Shown here: positions 1 to 8,967 of the stretch, one piece after another
Layout of the letters: each line of letters opens with the position of its first letter
Position numbering within the stretch: the stretch's first letter is position 1
Origin: Fusobacteriales bacterium
GTDB taxonomy: Bacteria > Fusobacteriota > Fusobacteriia > Fusobacteriales > Fusobacteriaceae
Reading direction: 5' to 3'
NCBI GenBank assembly: GCA_020063625.1
Contig: JAICDD010000011.1
Span: 1 to 44,795 of the forward strand
Length of the DNA stretch: 44,795 nucleotides
Notes under the pieces: generated by a model
Told to the model about the DNA's origin: nothing
Database searches by the model: none
Seen by the model: only the letters and a program-made list of their open reading frames with translations
Program-made: the position numbers and the translations under genes

Positions 1-124
1 TATCTCTGCGATACTCTGATTACTCTGTTCCTCTGCGTTGATTTTTTAATTCTTTTTACTCCTCACTTCTTACTCGTAACTTCTCACTACTCACTTCTCA
101 CTCTTCACTTCTCACTAATTTCTT
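1..124. repeat. Interspersed repeat, cut by the window edge
   Basis: The first ~45 bases have the 'ctctgcg...tctgttcctctgcg' pattern, which reappears reverse-complemented around 44232-44276 (cacagagactcagag...gcagag). It is followed by a pyrimidine-rich run of near-repeats of 'ttctcactactcac', the same tail seen near 8850, 20605, 39860 and 44580. No coding potential is visible. It lies just downstream of the broken holB gene, so it may mark the end of that operon. Confidence 0.7.
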
Positions 125-126
125 TT

Positions 127-898
127 TTAATATTCTAAAAAGAAATTATACAAAATATTTGTTATATTTACATTACTTTTAATATAACTTTTAATTTCTA
201 ATAAAAACTCTAAATTTTTCAAATTTTTATTTTTGATTATAAGAATATAAAATATATTTTCTAGTATATCTCTGTTTTTTTCTATTTTACTATTTATTTT
301 TTCTATAAATTCTATTTTTTCTATTTCACTTAAAAAATTTTTATTTTTTATATAATCATCTAAACTTTTTAAAAGTTTAATCTTATTTTCTAATTTATTT
401 TCTTCTATATATTCGTCAAGTACTACATCTATATCTTTATAACTATATATTTCATCTAAATTATAATTTCCTTTTTTATATTCTAAAATTAGGAGGTTCT
501 TCTATTATTTTAAGTATTGCATTTGCTACTTCTTTTCTTACTTTATGTATGTCTTTTATTATAAATACTTTTTTCTCTCCTTCATAAGCTGACTCATAAC
601 TCTCACTTATCATCTCTCTTATTTGAGATATTGATATATTACTATTATCAAGCCCCTCTATAATATGAAGGTCTGAATACACTTGTTTATCAATATTATT
701 ACACACTCTACACTTATCACAATAATCATACTCAACTTCATTACATAGTATTCCTTTAGAAAAATTAAGAGCAAATTCAAATAAATTTGCTCCCTTAATT
801 CCGTGTATTAAATATGTTCCTGATTCTTTATTACTTTTTAATTCATTTTTTATTATCTGTTTTGCTAATTCATTACTCTTAATAGAATCAATTCCCAT
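127..898 (-). pseudogene. holB: DNA polymerase III delta' subunit, split by a frameshift/deletion
   Basis: Residues 1-136 match the N-terminal AAA+ domain of the clamp-loader delta' subunit: a GIKG loop in place of Walker A, a four-cysteine zinc module (C52, C60, C63, C66: CNEVEYDYCDKCRVC) and the ILKIIEEPP motif near the end. Instead of the expected sensor-1/SRC segment, that frame stops four residues later at 476-478. A second frame, shifted by one base, runs from about 478 to a stop at 127-129. It encodes ~115 residues that look like the helical delta' C-terminus (ends NVNITNILYNFFLEY). About 40-60 residues seem to be missing at the join. holB is normally essential, so this is a real lesion with a second copy elsewhere, a very divergent functional arrangement, or an assembly error. 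The start ATG at 898 overlaps the mreB stop (TAATG), with GAAGGAAG upstream. Confidence 0.75.
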
Positions 899-1941
899 TA
901 TCTTTCTTCCTTCTCAATTTGTCTAAGTACATCTATTTTATCTAATGCCATTCCAGCTCCTATAACTACACTTTCAAGAGCATTTTCTGCAAGATATACA
1001 GGAAGTTGTGTATAATTTGACATAAGTTTTGTAAAGTTTCTAATTAAAGAACCTCCTCCAGTCATTACAATACCTTTATCAACTATATCTGCTGCAAGTT
1101 CAGGTGGAGTTTTTTCAAGTACAGATTTTACATTATTTACTATTTGCATAAGCGAATCATTAATTGCTTCTAATACTTCTGATGAACTCAAACTAATAGT
1201 TTTAGGAAGTCCTGTAATAAGGTCTCTACCTTTTACATCTATATATTCCTCTTCTTCTAATGGAAGAGCCGAACCAATTTTTGTTTTTATATATTCTGCT
1301 GTTCTATCTCCAATTAATAAATTATGTACTTTTTTTACATATCTTACGATATCTTCATCAAAGTTATTTCCTGCTGTTCTTATTGATTTACTTACTACTG
1401 TTCCACCAAGTGCTATTACTGCTATATCTGTAGAACCTCCTCCAATATCTACTATCATACTACCTTCTGCTACTGATATATCTATACCAGAACCAAGTGC
1501 TGCTGCTCTTGCTTCTTCTATAAGATAAGCTCTTTTTGCCCCAGCTGATATAGCTGCTTCAAGTACTGCTCTTTTTTCTACTCCTGTTACTTCTATTGGC
1601 ACACATATCATTACTTCTGGTGCAAATATATTAAATTTTCCAAATACTTTTTTTATAAAATATTTTATCATAGCTTCTGTAATATCATAGTCAGCTATTA
1701 CTCCCTCTCTAAGAGGTCTTACAGCTATTATACTATCTGGAGTTTTTCCTATCATTTCTTTTGCTTCATGTCCTACAGCAAGTACTTTTTTAGTATCTCT
1801 ATCTACAGCTACTACCGATGGTTCATTTAGTACTATTTTATTTTTTTGTTTATAATACACTAGTGTATTAGCAGTTCCTAGGTCTATACCTATACTTTTG
1901 TTAATATTAAATAATCCATTTTCAAAAAATTTAAGCAACAT
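898..1941 (-). CDS. mreB: Rod shape-determining protein MreB
   Basis: Bacterial actin homologue that polymerises under the inner membrane and directs lateral-wall synthesis. The actin-fold phosphate loops are clear: GIDLGTANTLVY near the N-terminus, VDIGGGSTDIAV mid-protein and VMTGGGSLI near the C-terminus. Its ~347 residues are normal for the family. The hydrophobic start MLLKFF resembles a membrane-binding amphipathic helix. I place the start at ATG 1941, because AGAGGG lies 5 bases upstream; GTG 1947 sits inside that ribosome site. It overlaps the mrnC stop by 11 bases, so translation is probably coupled. mreC and mreD are not adjacent. The segment LIEEARAAALGSGID differs from the usual LIEEPMAAAIGAG, so it may be one of several MreB paralogues. 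Confidence 0.93.
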   Translation of the reverse strand: MLLKFFENGLFNINKSIGIDLGTANTLVYYKQKNKIVLNEPSVVAVDRDTKKVLAVGHEAKEMIGKTPDSIIAVRPLREGVIADYDITEAMIKYFIKKVFGKFNIFAPEVMICVPIEVTGVEKRAVLEAAISAGAKRAYLIEEARAAALGSGIDISVAEGSMIVDIGGGSTDIAVIALGGTVVSKSIRTAGNNFDEDIVRYVKKVHNLLIGDRTAEYIKTKIGSALPLEEEEYIDVKGRDLITGLPKTISLSSSEVLEAINDSLMQIVNNVKSVLEKTPPELAADIVDKGIVMTGGGSLIRNFTKLMSNYTQLPVYLAENALESVVIGAGMALDKIDVLRQIEKEER

Positions 1942-2329
1942 CATCACCCTCTAAAATAATTTTTATAATCTCTTGTAACTCTTCTTTATAATTTAATAAA
2001 TAATATGCTCCAATTAACGCCTCTAATGCAGTAGCATTTTTGTATTCTTTTAATGTACAACTAGATGGATAGGATTTTATTTTTGCATTTCGAGCTCTTT
2101 TTGAATAATCTATTACCTCTTGTAAAAAATTATATTTTCCTTCATTTAAAATCTCTAAATATATTTTACTTTGAAATTTTGCATTTACATATTTTCTTAC
2201 TATTATATTTAAATCTTTTAAATTTATATTTTTTCTTACAAAATATTCTCTTATATAAAGCTCCCAAATAGAATCACCTAAATAAGCTACAGTAAGCACC
2301 CCTAACTCATTTAATTTTTTAAATTCCAT
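1931..2329 (-). CDS. mrnC: Mini-ribonuclease 3 (23S rRNA maturation)
   Basis: A 132-residue protein consisting only of an RNase III catalytic domain, with no double-stranded-RNA-binding domain, as in Mini-III enzymes that trim 23S rRNA precursors in Firmicutes. The LGDSIWELYIREY helix carries the catalytic aspartate (about D19). A second acidic helix, TALEALIGAYYLL, supplies the glutamate that completes the metal site. It overlaps the end of cysS by 19 bases and the start of mreB by 11. Order cysS-mrnC is conserved in Firmicutes, which supports the assignment. Confidence 0.92.
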   Translation of the reverse strand: MEFKKLNELGVLTVAYLGDSIWELYIREYFVRKNINLKDLNIIVRKYVNAKFQSKIYLEILNEGKYNFLQEVIDYSKRARNAKIKSYPSSCTLKEYKNATALEALIGAYYLLNYKEELQEIIKIILEGDDVA

Positions 2330-3741
2330 GTAGTTTTATCCTTCCCATCTTTTAACTCTACTCCAAGATTATTTAATCTATCTCTTATACTATCTGCTAA
2401 TCCCCAATTTTTTTCTTTTTTTGCTTCTATTCTTATCTCTAATAAAAATTCTATCAAATCTTTAGTTAAATTGCTATCAATTTTTTTCTCAAATTTTATT
2501 TCTATACCTAATACATCTATCATTACTTTTTTTATATAATTTTTTATATTAATTATAATCTCTTTTCCCTCAGTAGTAATTCCATTATCAAGATATTTAT
2601 TTACAGCTTTTACTAATTCAAATATAGCACCCATAGCTTTTGCTGTATTAAAATCTTCATCCATTGATAGTTCAAATTTTGCTATTGCTTCTTCATAAAT
2701 TTTTTCTAATTCTACTATATTTTCATCTTTTATATCTTTTATATTTTCCAATTCTTCATCTATTCTAATAAGTGTATTTTCTATTCTTTTTAGTCCTTGC
2801 TCTGCCATTTTTAATTCCTCATCACTAAAATCAATTGGTTTTCTATAATGAGAACTAAGAATAAAAAATCTAAGAATTCTACCTTCGTATTTTTCAAGAA
2901 CTTCTCTTAAAAGGAAAAAATTATTCTTAGATTTTGACATTTTTTCCCCTTTTATATTTATATATCCATTATGCATCCAATATCTAGCAAAATCTCCACC
3001 ATATCCGCATTTTGATTGAGCTATCTCATTTTCATGATGTGGAAATATCAGGTCTTGTCCTCCGCCATGAATATCAAAATCTTTTCCTAAAAATTTATGA
3101 CTCATTACAGAGCATTCAAGATGCCAACCTGGTCTTCCTTTTCCCCAAGGTGAACCCCAAAATGGTTCTCCCTCTTTTGCTGCTTTCCATAAAGTAAAAT
3201 CTAATGGATTTTTTTTCTTATCATTTACTTCTATTCTAGCTCCACTTACTAATTCATCTATTTTTTGATGTGATAATTCACCATAATGTTCTTTATATTT
3301 TTCTATATCAAAATATACATCACCTTCAGAAGCATATGCATAACCTTTTTCTTCTAAATCTTTTACGAGTCTTATCATCTCTTTAATATTTTCTGTTGCT
3401 TTAGGTCTTATCATTCCTTCTTCTTTTAAATTTAATTTTGCTGTGTCTTCAAAATATGCAGCAATATATTTTTTAGCAATATCTTTTACTTCAACACCTT
3501 CTTCATTCGCTCTATTTATCATTTTATCATCTATATCAGTAAAATTTTGTACATATGTTACTTCATAACCTTTGTATTCTAAATATCTTCTAACAGTATC
3601 ATAAAATACTGCTGGTCTTGCATTTCCAATATGTATATAATTATAAACTGTAGGCCCACATACATACATTTTTACTTTATTAGGCTCTACTGTCTTAAAT
3701 TCTTCTAATTGTTGTGTTAATGTGTTATATATCTTAATCAT
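2311..3741 (-). CDS. cysS: Cysteinyl-tRNA synthetase
   Basis: Class I synthetase that charges tRNA-Cys in the cytoplasm. It has the HIGN signature at 37-40 and KMSKS at 267-271. The zinc ligands that select cysteine are present: C28, C210, H235 and E239 (in [10 protein letters not shown]). The 476 residues match the usual length, ending in the DALR and anticodon-recognition region. The start ATG at 3741 overlaps the end of cysE by 8 bases. Coupling of cysE and cysS is a classic arrangement that puts cysteine synthesis and use in one transcript. Confidence 0.97.
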   Translation of the reverse strand: MIKIYNTLTQQLEEFKTVEPNKVKMYVCGPTVYNYIHIGNARPAVFYDTVRRYLEYKGYEVTYVQNFTDIDDKMINRANEEGVEVKDIAKKYIAAYFEDTAKLNLKEEGMIRPKATENIKEMIRLVKDLEEKGYAYASEGDVYFDIEKYKEHYGELSHQKIDELVSGARIEVNDKKKNPLDFTLWKAAKEGEPFWGSPWGKGRPGWHLECSVMSHKFLGKDFDIHGGGQDLIFPHHENEIAQSKCGYGGDFARYWMHNGYINIKGEKMSKSKNNFFLLREVLEKYEGRILRFFILSSHYRKPIDFSDEELKMAEQGLKRIENTLIRIDEELENIKDIKDENIVELEKIYEEAIAKFELSMDEDFNTAKAMGAIFELVKAVNKYLDNGITTEGKEIIINIKNYIKKVMIDVLGIEIKFEKKIDSNLTKDLIEFLLEIRIEAKKEKNWGLADSIRDRLNNLGVELKDGKDKTTWNLKN

Positions 3742-4420
3742 TTTTCACCTCATTATCAGTACTATTTCTCTCTTGTTCACTTCTTACTCTACATGTTTCA
3801 CACTTTATTCTTTTAGCTAACTCTCTTAAACTTCTCTCTACTTCATGCATTTCGTCTAAAATTGGATCTGGTAAATCCATATGATTTAAATTTGTAATTG
3901 TTTCTTTTACTTTTTCTCCATTTATTCTTACAACTCTACCTGGTATTCCTACTACTGTAGAATTATCTGGCACATCACTAAGTACTACTGAATTTGCTCC
4001 AATATTTACATTATTTCCTACTGTAAATGAACCAAGTATTTTTGCTCCTGCTCCAATTACTACATTATTTCCAATAGTTGGATGTCTTTTCCCTTTTTCT
4101 TTTCCAGTTCCTCCAAGTGTAACTCCTTGATATATAGTAACATCATCACCAATTTCAGCTGTTTCTCCTATTACTACTCCCATACCATGATCTATAAAAA
4201 ATCTTTTTCCTATTTTTGCCCCTGGATGTATCTCTATTCCTGTAAAAAATCTACTCATCATAGATATTAAATTTGCAAAAAATTTTAATTTTCTTTTATA
4301 TAAAAAATGTGCAATTTTATGCCAAAATATAGCATGTACTCCTGGATATAATAAAAGTATACAAAAACAATTAGTTGCTGCTGGGTCTCTATCTTTTATT
4401 GATTTTATAGTTTCTAGCAT
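3734..4420 (-). CDS. cysE: Serine O-acetyltransferase
   Basis: Makes O-acetylserine from serine and acetyl-CoA, the first step of cysteine synthesis. The protein has a short helical N-terminal part (about 1-60), as in the EpsC/CysE short form, followed by left-handed beta-helix hexapeptide repeats ([18 protein letters not shown] through VVGIPGRVV). The catalytic DHG motif, [20 protein letters not shown] and the RHPTIG lysine/histidine loop are intact. The C-terminal tail is charged and contains CETC, which is unusual but not diagnostic. The ribosome site GGAGGGTG precedes ATG 4420. No cysK is adjacent. Confidence 0.95.
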   Translation of the reverse strand: MLETIKSIKDRDPAATNCFCILLLYPGVHAIFWHKIAHFLYKRKLKFFANLISMMSRFFTGIEIHPGAKIGKRFFIDHGMGVVIGETAEIGDDVTIYQGVTLGGTGKEKGKRHPTIGNNVVIGAGAKILGSFTVGNNVNIGANSVVLSDVPDNSTVVGIPGRVVRINGEKVKETITNLNHMDLPDPILDEMHEVERSLRELAKRIKCETCRVRSEQERNSTDNEVKND

Positions 4421-4431
4421 TTTTCACCCTC

Positions 4432-5280
4432 CTATTTTCTCTCTTGTGCTATTCTATTTAGCTCTCTTATTGTTAGGTGAATATCCTCATCTTTTTGAAT
4501 TGGAGTATAAATTCTAGCTCTTCTTATTTTTTGTTTTTCTAATTCTACTATTTTAAAATCAACTTCAAAACTACTTAATCTATCTTCTATTTTCCCGAAT
4601 GGGTCAACTACCATAGAATTTCCTGCAAAATTTATTCCATCTTCATATCCTACTCTATGAGAAAATACTACATAACTATTAAACATATCTGCATATGTTT
4701 TTAACATATTTTCCCATGTTAATATATTTGCTGGCTTTTCATTTTGATACTCTCTCGATGGACTATTTGCTAGTACAAATATATAATCTGCTTTATCTTG
4801 ATTTAATATATACATAGTAGAACCATGCCACGCATCTTCACATATAAGCATACCTATTCTACCAAATTTTGTGTCAAATGCTCTTATTTTATCTCCTCTA
4901 GAAAAATATCTATATTCATCAAACATTCCATAAGTTGGTAAATACACTTTTCTATGTGTATGAATAAGTTTACCGTCTTCTAAATAAAATGCAGAATTAT
5001 AAAAATTATGATCTTTACTTTCCTCTACTCCACCAAATATTATAGATATTTTTTTACTATATTCTAATAATATTTCTGGTATCTCACCATCTTCTACCCA
5101 CTTTGCTACCACTGGTACCATATCTTTTAAAAAATATCCTGTAAGTGAAAGCTCTGGAAATACTATAATATCTGCTTTTTCTGATATCGCTTTTTCTATA
5201 TTTTCTTGTAATATTTTAATATTTTTTTCTACATCTCCTAAGTATGGTTTTATCTGTGCTAATGCTACTTTTAATTTCAT
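4432..5280 (-). CDS. Nitrilase-family carbon-nitrogen hydrolase
   Basis: A 282-residue amidase of the nitrilase superfamily, which hydrolyses amide C-N bonds through a Glu-Lys-Cys triad. All three residues are visible: E43 in VFPELSLTGYF, K111 in HRKVYLPTYGMFDE and C147 in MLICEDAWH. The LPTYGMFDE context resembles the glutaminase domain of NAD synthetases and bacterial omega-amidase/beta-ureidopropionase-like enzymes, but there is no synthetase domain. The substrate cannot be read from sequence. It lies between cimA and cysE in a close-packed operon (12-base gaps), which suggests amino-acid metabolism or metabolite repair. Start ATG 5280 has GAGGAAG upstream. Confidence 0.85.
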   Translation of the reverse strand: MKLKVALAQIKPYLGDVEKNIKILQENIEKAISEKADIIVFPELSLTGYFLKDMVPVVAKWVEDGEIPEILLEYSKKISIIFGGVEESKDHNFYNSAFYLEDGKLIHTHRKVYLPTYGMFDEYRYFSRGDKIRAFDTKFGRIGMLICEDAWHGSTMYILNQDKADYIFVLANSPSREYQNEKPANILTWENMLKTYADMFNSYVVFSHRVGYEDGINFAGNSMVVDPFGKIEDRLSSFEVDFKIVELEKQKIRRARIYTPIQKDEDIHLTIRELNRIAQERK

Positions 5281-5292
5281 TTTTCTTCCTCT

Positions 5293-6870
5293 CTAATTTT
5301 TATGTTTCTCATATTTATTATATAAATAATAATTAAACATATCTACAAGTGCTTCCCAACTTGCTTTAATTATATTTGTAGATACACCTACTGTACTCCA
5401 TTCTTCTCCTGTTTCACTATCTCTAGATTCTACAAGTACTCTTACTAATGATTGTGTTGCTTCACTATTTAATATTCTTACTTTATAATCACTAAGTGTT
5501 ACTTTTTCAAGCTCTGGATACTCATGAAGTAATGCTTTTTTCAATGCTCTAGTTAATGCATCAACAGGTCCATTTCCTTCTGCAACTGTATAATACTCAT
5601 TACCTTCTATTTCAAGTTTTACAGTCCCTTCTGATACCTCTCGAAGCCCATAATTTTCTTCACTTATTATTCTAAAACTTTTTACATTAATAAAGTCTAC
5701 TTTTTTATCAAGCTCTCTTTGAACTAAAAGTTCAAATGAAGCTTCTGCTCCTTCATATTCATATCCTTCATTTACTTTTGATTTTACTGCTTTTATTACT
5801 TTTGTTATTTCATCATCATTTAAAGTAATGTCTAAATCAAACTCTTTTAATTTATATTTTATATTACTTTTTCCTGATAAATCAGAAATTGATACAACTC
5901 TTTTATTTCCTACATTTTCAGGACTCATATGTTCATAACTTTGTGTATTTTTCATTATAGCACTTACATGTACTCCACCTTTATGTGCAAAAGCATTTGT
6001 TCCTACAAATGGCATTCTTACTTCATGCGCAAAATTTGATAATTCACTTACATATTTTGATAATTGTGTAAGTTTTTTTATATTATCTCCTAAAATATCA
6101 TAATCCATTTTAAGTTGTAATATAGGTATTATCTCACAAAGATTTGCATTTCCACATCTTTCTCCATATCCATTTATAGTTCCGTGTACTTGAATTGCTC
6201 CTGCAAGTACTGATTCTATACTATTTACTGTTGCCATAGCTGAATCATTATGAAAATGTACTCCTATCTCTACTGAGATATTTTCTTTTACATCTTTTAT
6301 TATATCTTTTATTTCTAGATAATGCTGTCCTCCATTAGTATCTGCTAATATTATTCTAGTAGCTCCTGCTTTTTCAGCTTCTTTTAATACACTTAGTGCA
6401 TATCCTTTATTTCTTTTATATCCATCAAAAAAGTGTTCTGCTGTAAAAAATACATCTTTTACATTTTCTTTTAAATATTTTACTGACTCATATACTATTT
6501 CTAAGTTTTTTTCTAAAGTTATTCCAAATATATCTGTTACATGTAAATCCCATGATTTACCAAATATATTTGCTACATCTGGCTCTACTTCTATTATTGT
6601 ATTTAGATTTTTATCATCTTTTACTTCATTTTTATAATATGCTGTACTTCCAAATGCTACTATTTTTGAATGTTTTAATTTACATTTTTTTATTTCTTTA
6701 AAAAACTCATAATCTTTTGGATTTGAGCTAGGCCAACCACATTCTAAAAAGTCTATACCTATATCATCCATTTTTTTTGCTATTTTTATTTTATCTTCAA
6801 GTGAAAAATTCACTCCTATCATTTGGCTTCCATCTCTTAAAGTAGTGTCGAATATCTCTATTTTCTTCAT
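5293..6870 (-). CDS. cimA: Citramalate synthase
   Basis: Condenses pyruvate and acetyl-CoA to (R)-citramalate, the threonine-independent entry to isoleucine synthesis. The N-terminal TIM barrel begins with the HMGL-like signature FDTTLRDGSQ; metal-binding HFHND and the second signature (GTINGYGERCGNANL) follow. The C-terminal third (about 400-520) is the LeuA-type regulatory domain, so isoleucine feedback is plausible. At 525 residues it fits the CimA/2-isopropylmalate-synthase-2 subgroup, which is longer than homocitrate synthases. An alternative is another LeuA-family acyltransferase, but the overall pattern favours CimA. AGGAGG precedes ATG 6870. Confidence 0.9.
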   Translation of the reverse strand: MKKIEIFDTTLRDGSQMIGVNFSLEDKIKIAKKMDDIGIDFLECGWPSSNPKDYEFFKEIKKCKLKHSKIVAFGSTAYYKNEVKDDKNLNTIIEVEPDVANIFGKSWDLHVTDIFGITLEKNLEIVYESVKYLKENVKDVFFTAEHFFDGYKRNKGYALSVLKEAEKAGATRIILADTNGGQHYLEIKDIIKDVKENISVEIGVHFHNDSAMATVNSIESVLAGAIQVHGTINGYGERCGNANLCEIIPILQLKMDYDILGDNIKKLTQLSKYVSELSNFAHEVRMPFVGTNAFAHKGGVHVSAIMKNTQSYEHMSPENVGNKRVVSISDLSGKSNIKYKLKEFDLDITLNDDEITKVIKAVKSKVNEGYEYEGAEASFELLVQRELDKKVDFINVKSFRIISEENYGLREVSEGTVKLEIEGNEYYTVAEGNGPVDALTRALKKALLHEYPELEKVTLSDYKVRILNSEATQSLVRVLVESRDSETGEEWSTVGVSTNIIKASWEALVDMFNYYLYNKYEKHKN

Positions 6871-6878
6871 AAATCCTC

Positions 6879-7556
6879 CTATTTTTCCAAATAGATAAGG
6901 TCTTCTTTAGTAGTAATCTTTATATTATCATAATCCCCTTCAAGTATTTTTACTTTTTCACCTATTATTTCTACAAGTGAAGAATCATCAGTTCCTAAAT
7001 ATCCTTCTTCTTTTGCTTTTTTATATGCTTTTTTTAATGTTTGTAGTCTAAATACTTGTGGAGTCTGTGCTGCTACTAAACTACTTCTATTTGGTGTCTG
7101 AATTATAATTCCATTTTCATCGACAACCTTAATAGTATCTTTTACCATTACACCTATTACTACACCACTTATATCCATATTCTTTTCTAATTCTTTATAT
7201 GCTTTTTCTATATATTCCTCTTTTATAAATGGACGAACTCCATCTTGAACTGCTACTATAGCATCTTCATCATTTATAATTTCTAAAGCATTATATACAG
7301 AATCTTGTCTCTCTTTTCCACCTTGTATTATATCTTTTACTTTTTCTATATTAAAATCTTTTACATACTCTTTTACTTTTTCTATATAGTCTTTATTTGT
7401 AACTATAATTATATCTGTTACTAATCTATTTTTTGATATAGTTTCCAAAGTTTTTATAAATATAGGTTTTCCATTATATTCTAAAAATTGTTTTGGATAA
7501 TCAAGCTGCATTCTTTTTCCTACTCCTGCAGCTGCTACTATATAATAGTATTTCAT
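6879..7556 (-). CDS. ispD: 2-C-methyl-D-erythritol 4-phosphate cytidylyltransferase
   Basis: Third committed enzyme of the MEP isoprenoid pathway; couples CTP to methylerythritol phosphate. The nucleotide-binding N-terminus AAAGVGKRMQLDYPKQFLEY carries the conserved glycine loop, R15 and K22. QDGVRPF and the AAQTPQVFR segment are family hallmarks. Length (225) is normal. It starts with an ATGA overlap on the upstream PIN/TRAM gene. ispF, commonly next to ispD, is not here. Confidence 0.96.
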   Translation of the reverse strand: MKYYYIVAAAGVGKRMQLDYPKQFLEYNGKPIFIKTLETISKNRLVTDIIIVTNKDYIEKVKEYVKDFNIEKVKDIIQGGKERQDSVYNALEIINDEDAIVAVQDGVRPFIKEEYIEKAYKELEKNMDISGVVIGVMVKDTIKVVDENGIIIQTPNRSSLVAAQTPQVFRLQTLKKAYKKAKEEGYLGTDDSSLVEIIGEKVKILEGDYDNIKITTKEDLIYLEK

Positions 7557-8332
7557 TGTTTTATTCTCCCAAATATCATTCTACCTGCTGCAGTAGGATA
7601 TACACTTGTTATTACTAAAGTTACTATTTCTCCTACATGGTCTCCTCCATCTTCAGCTACTACCATAGTTCCATCTTGAAGATATCCTACAGCTTGACCA
7701 TCTCTATCTCCTTTTTTTATAAGCTCTATAGTTAATTCTTCATTTGGAAGAACTACAAGTTTTAATGAATTTGTTAATTGATTTATATTTAATACTTTTA
7801 CTCCTTGTATTGTAGCTACTTTATTTAGATTAAAATCAGTAGTTAATACATCTCCATCTATATCTTTTGCTAATTTTACAAGTTTTGCATCTACTTCTTT
7901 TTCTGGATAATCTTTTTCTTCTATTACAATATTATAATCTTTCATCTCTTGAAGTTGTTTTACAAGGTCAAGTCCTCTTCTTCCTCTAGCTCTTTTCATA
8001 TTATCACTAGAATCAGATAAAGTTTGTAGCTCTTCTAAAACAAATTTTGGAATAACAATATCTCCTTCTAAAAATCCAGAATTCATAATATCTAATATTC
8101 TACCATCAATTATTATACTACTATCTAATATTTTTGCTTTTGCACCTTTTTCTATTTTTCTTTCTTCTAAAGTTTTTTTAATATAATCAACAAAATGAAC
8201 TATTAAATAACTAAGTACAATAGAAAGTACTCCTAATAATATTATTCCTTCTTTGCTATTTAAAAAACCAAATGATGCATAAATAAAAATAATATAGCTA
8301 ATAATAGTAATAAAAAAAGCTTTTAAATTCAT
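7553..8332 (-). CDS. PIN/TRAM-domain membrane protein, YacL-like
   Basis: Two N-terminal membrane segments (about 5-24 and 29-50) precede a cytoplasmic PIN nuclease-like domain (about 65-180) with acidic residues D70 and D76 and a later TTDFNLNKVA motif. A TRAM RNA-binding domain follows (about 195-259, ending TAAGRMIFGRIKQ). This matches YacL of Firmicutes, normally the neighbour of ispD. RNase activity is inferred from the PIN fold, and its cellular role is not established. It is the first gene of the leftward operon. The upstream sequence AGGGGCTGGGATT is a weak ribosome site, and I could not find a convincing promoter in the next 100 bases. Confidence 0.88.
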   Translation of the reverse strand: MNLKAFFITIISYIIFIYASFGFLNSKEGIILLGVLSIVLSYLIVHFVDYIKKTLEERKIEKGAKAKILDSSIIIDGRILDIMNSGFLEGDIVIPKFVLEELQTLSDSSDNMKRARGRRGLDLVKQLQEMKDYNIVIEEKDYPEKEVDAKLVKLAKDIDGDVLTTDFNLNKVATIQGVKVLNINQLTNSLKLVVLPNEELTIELIKKGDRDGQAVGYLQDGTMVVAEDGGDHVGEIVTLVITSVYPTAAGRMIFGRIKQ

Positions 8333-8967
8333 AATCCCAGCCCCTAAACTTGTTTTGTTTAATGGCCTTTCACCTCTCTTTCATAATTTTATTTTTCCTA
8401 ACTCTATTTAAAAATTTTTGTAAATTAATTAATAATTTTTTGCCGTGGATTACGGTTACACAAAGGGCACGGAGAAAACCACTAAGGACCACTAAGTTTT
8501 TATCTTTGTGGTTCTGTTTTTTTTATCTTTGCGTTCTTCGTGTAATTTTTTTATCCGCGTTTTTCCGTGGTTAAATTCTAATTTTTTCATTACTTACTTT
8601 TTACTAATTTATCATTGTCAATTTTTTATTGTTTCGCCTTTGGCGACTTACTTTTTTAAAGACAAAAAAGTAAGCAAAAAATCTTTGCGCTGGTTTCTAC
8701 GGATAATTTTTGTTACACGAAGGGCACGAAGAAAAACACTAAGGACCACTAAGTTTTTATCTTTGTGGTTCTGTTTTTTTATCTTTGTGTTCTTCGTGTA
8801 ACGCATTTATCAAGAAAATATAATATCCTCCGAAAATGCGCCTTTTAATTCTTCTCACTACTTACTACTGACTTCTCACTATAATCAGTGATAATCCGCG
8901 TTTTTCCATGGCTAATTTTAATTCTTCTAACTGCCCACTTTTTACTTCTCACTGATTTTTCTATATT
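8333..8967. repeat. Repeat-filled intergenic region
   Basis: No gene is supported here. It holds two copies of a long imperfect inverted-repeat module (about 8452-8555 and 8712-8804), each with a left arm like 'acacgaagggcacgaag' and a right arm ending 'cttcgtgtaa'. A three-hairpin element (8635-8704) lies between them. Copies of 'ccgcgtttttccgtgg' (about 8557) and 'ccgcgtttttccatgg' (about 8897) follow, with pyrimidine-rich 'ttctcactac' tails. The whole block is antisense to the flanking minus-strand genes. Confidence 0.85.
8635..8704 (+). repeat. Three-hairpin interspersed element, copy 1
   Basis: Three hairpins follow one another. The first is CGCC-TTT-GGCG (8635-8645). The second is CTTACTTTTTT-AAAGAC-AAAAAAGTAAG (8647-8674), a perfect 11-bp stem. 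The third is GCAAA-AAATC-TTTGC (8674-8688). A conserved tail ends ttctacggata. A second copy sits at 44703-44775, where the first hairpin is CGCT/AGCG, a compensatory change of one base pair. Confidence 0.8.

Noticed and set aside
8350-8801. Two plus-strand open frames encoding 'YLCVLRV'/'FLSLWF' peptides
   Set aside because: They translate the repeat modules. The same YLCVLR peptide appears in frames at 20474-20758, 39734-39925 and 44377-44649 only because the DNA repeat recurs. No ribosome site or protein-like composition.
8441-8955. CRISPR array
   Set aside because: Repeats are irregular in length, spacing and order, with no uniform spacers and no cas genes in the window.
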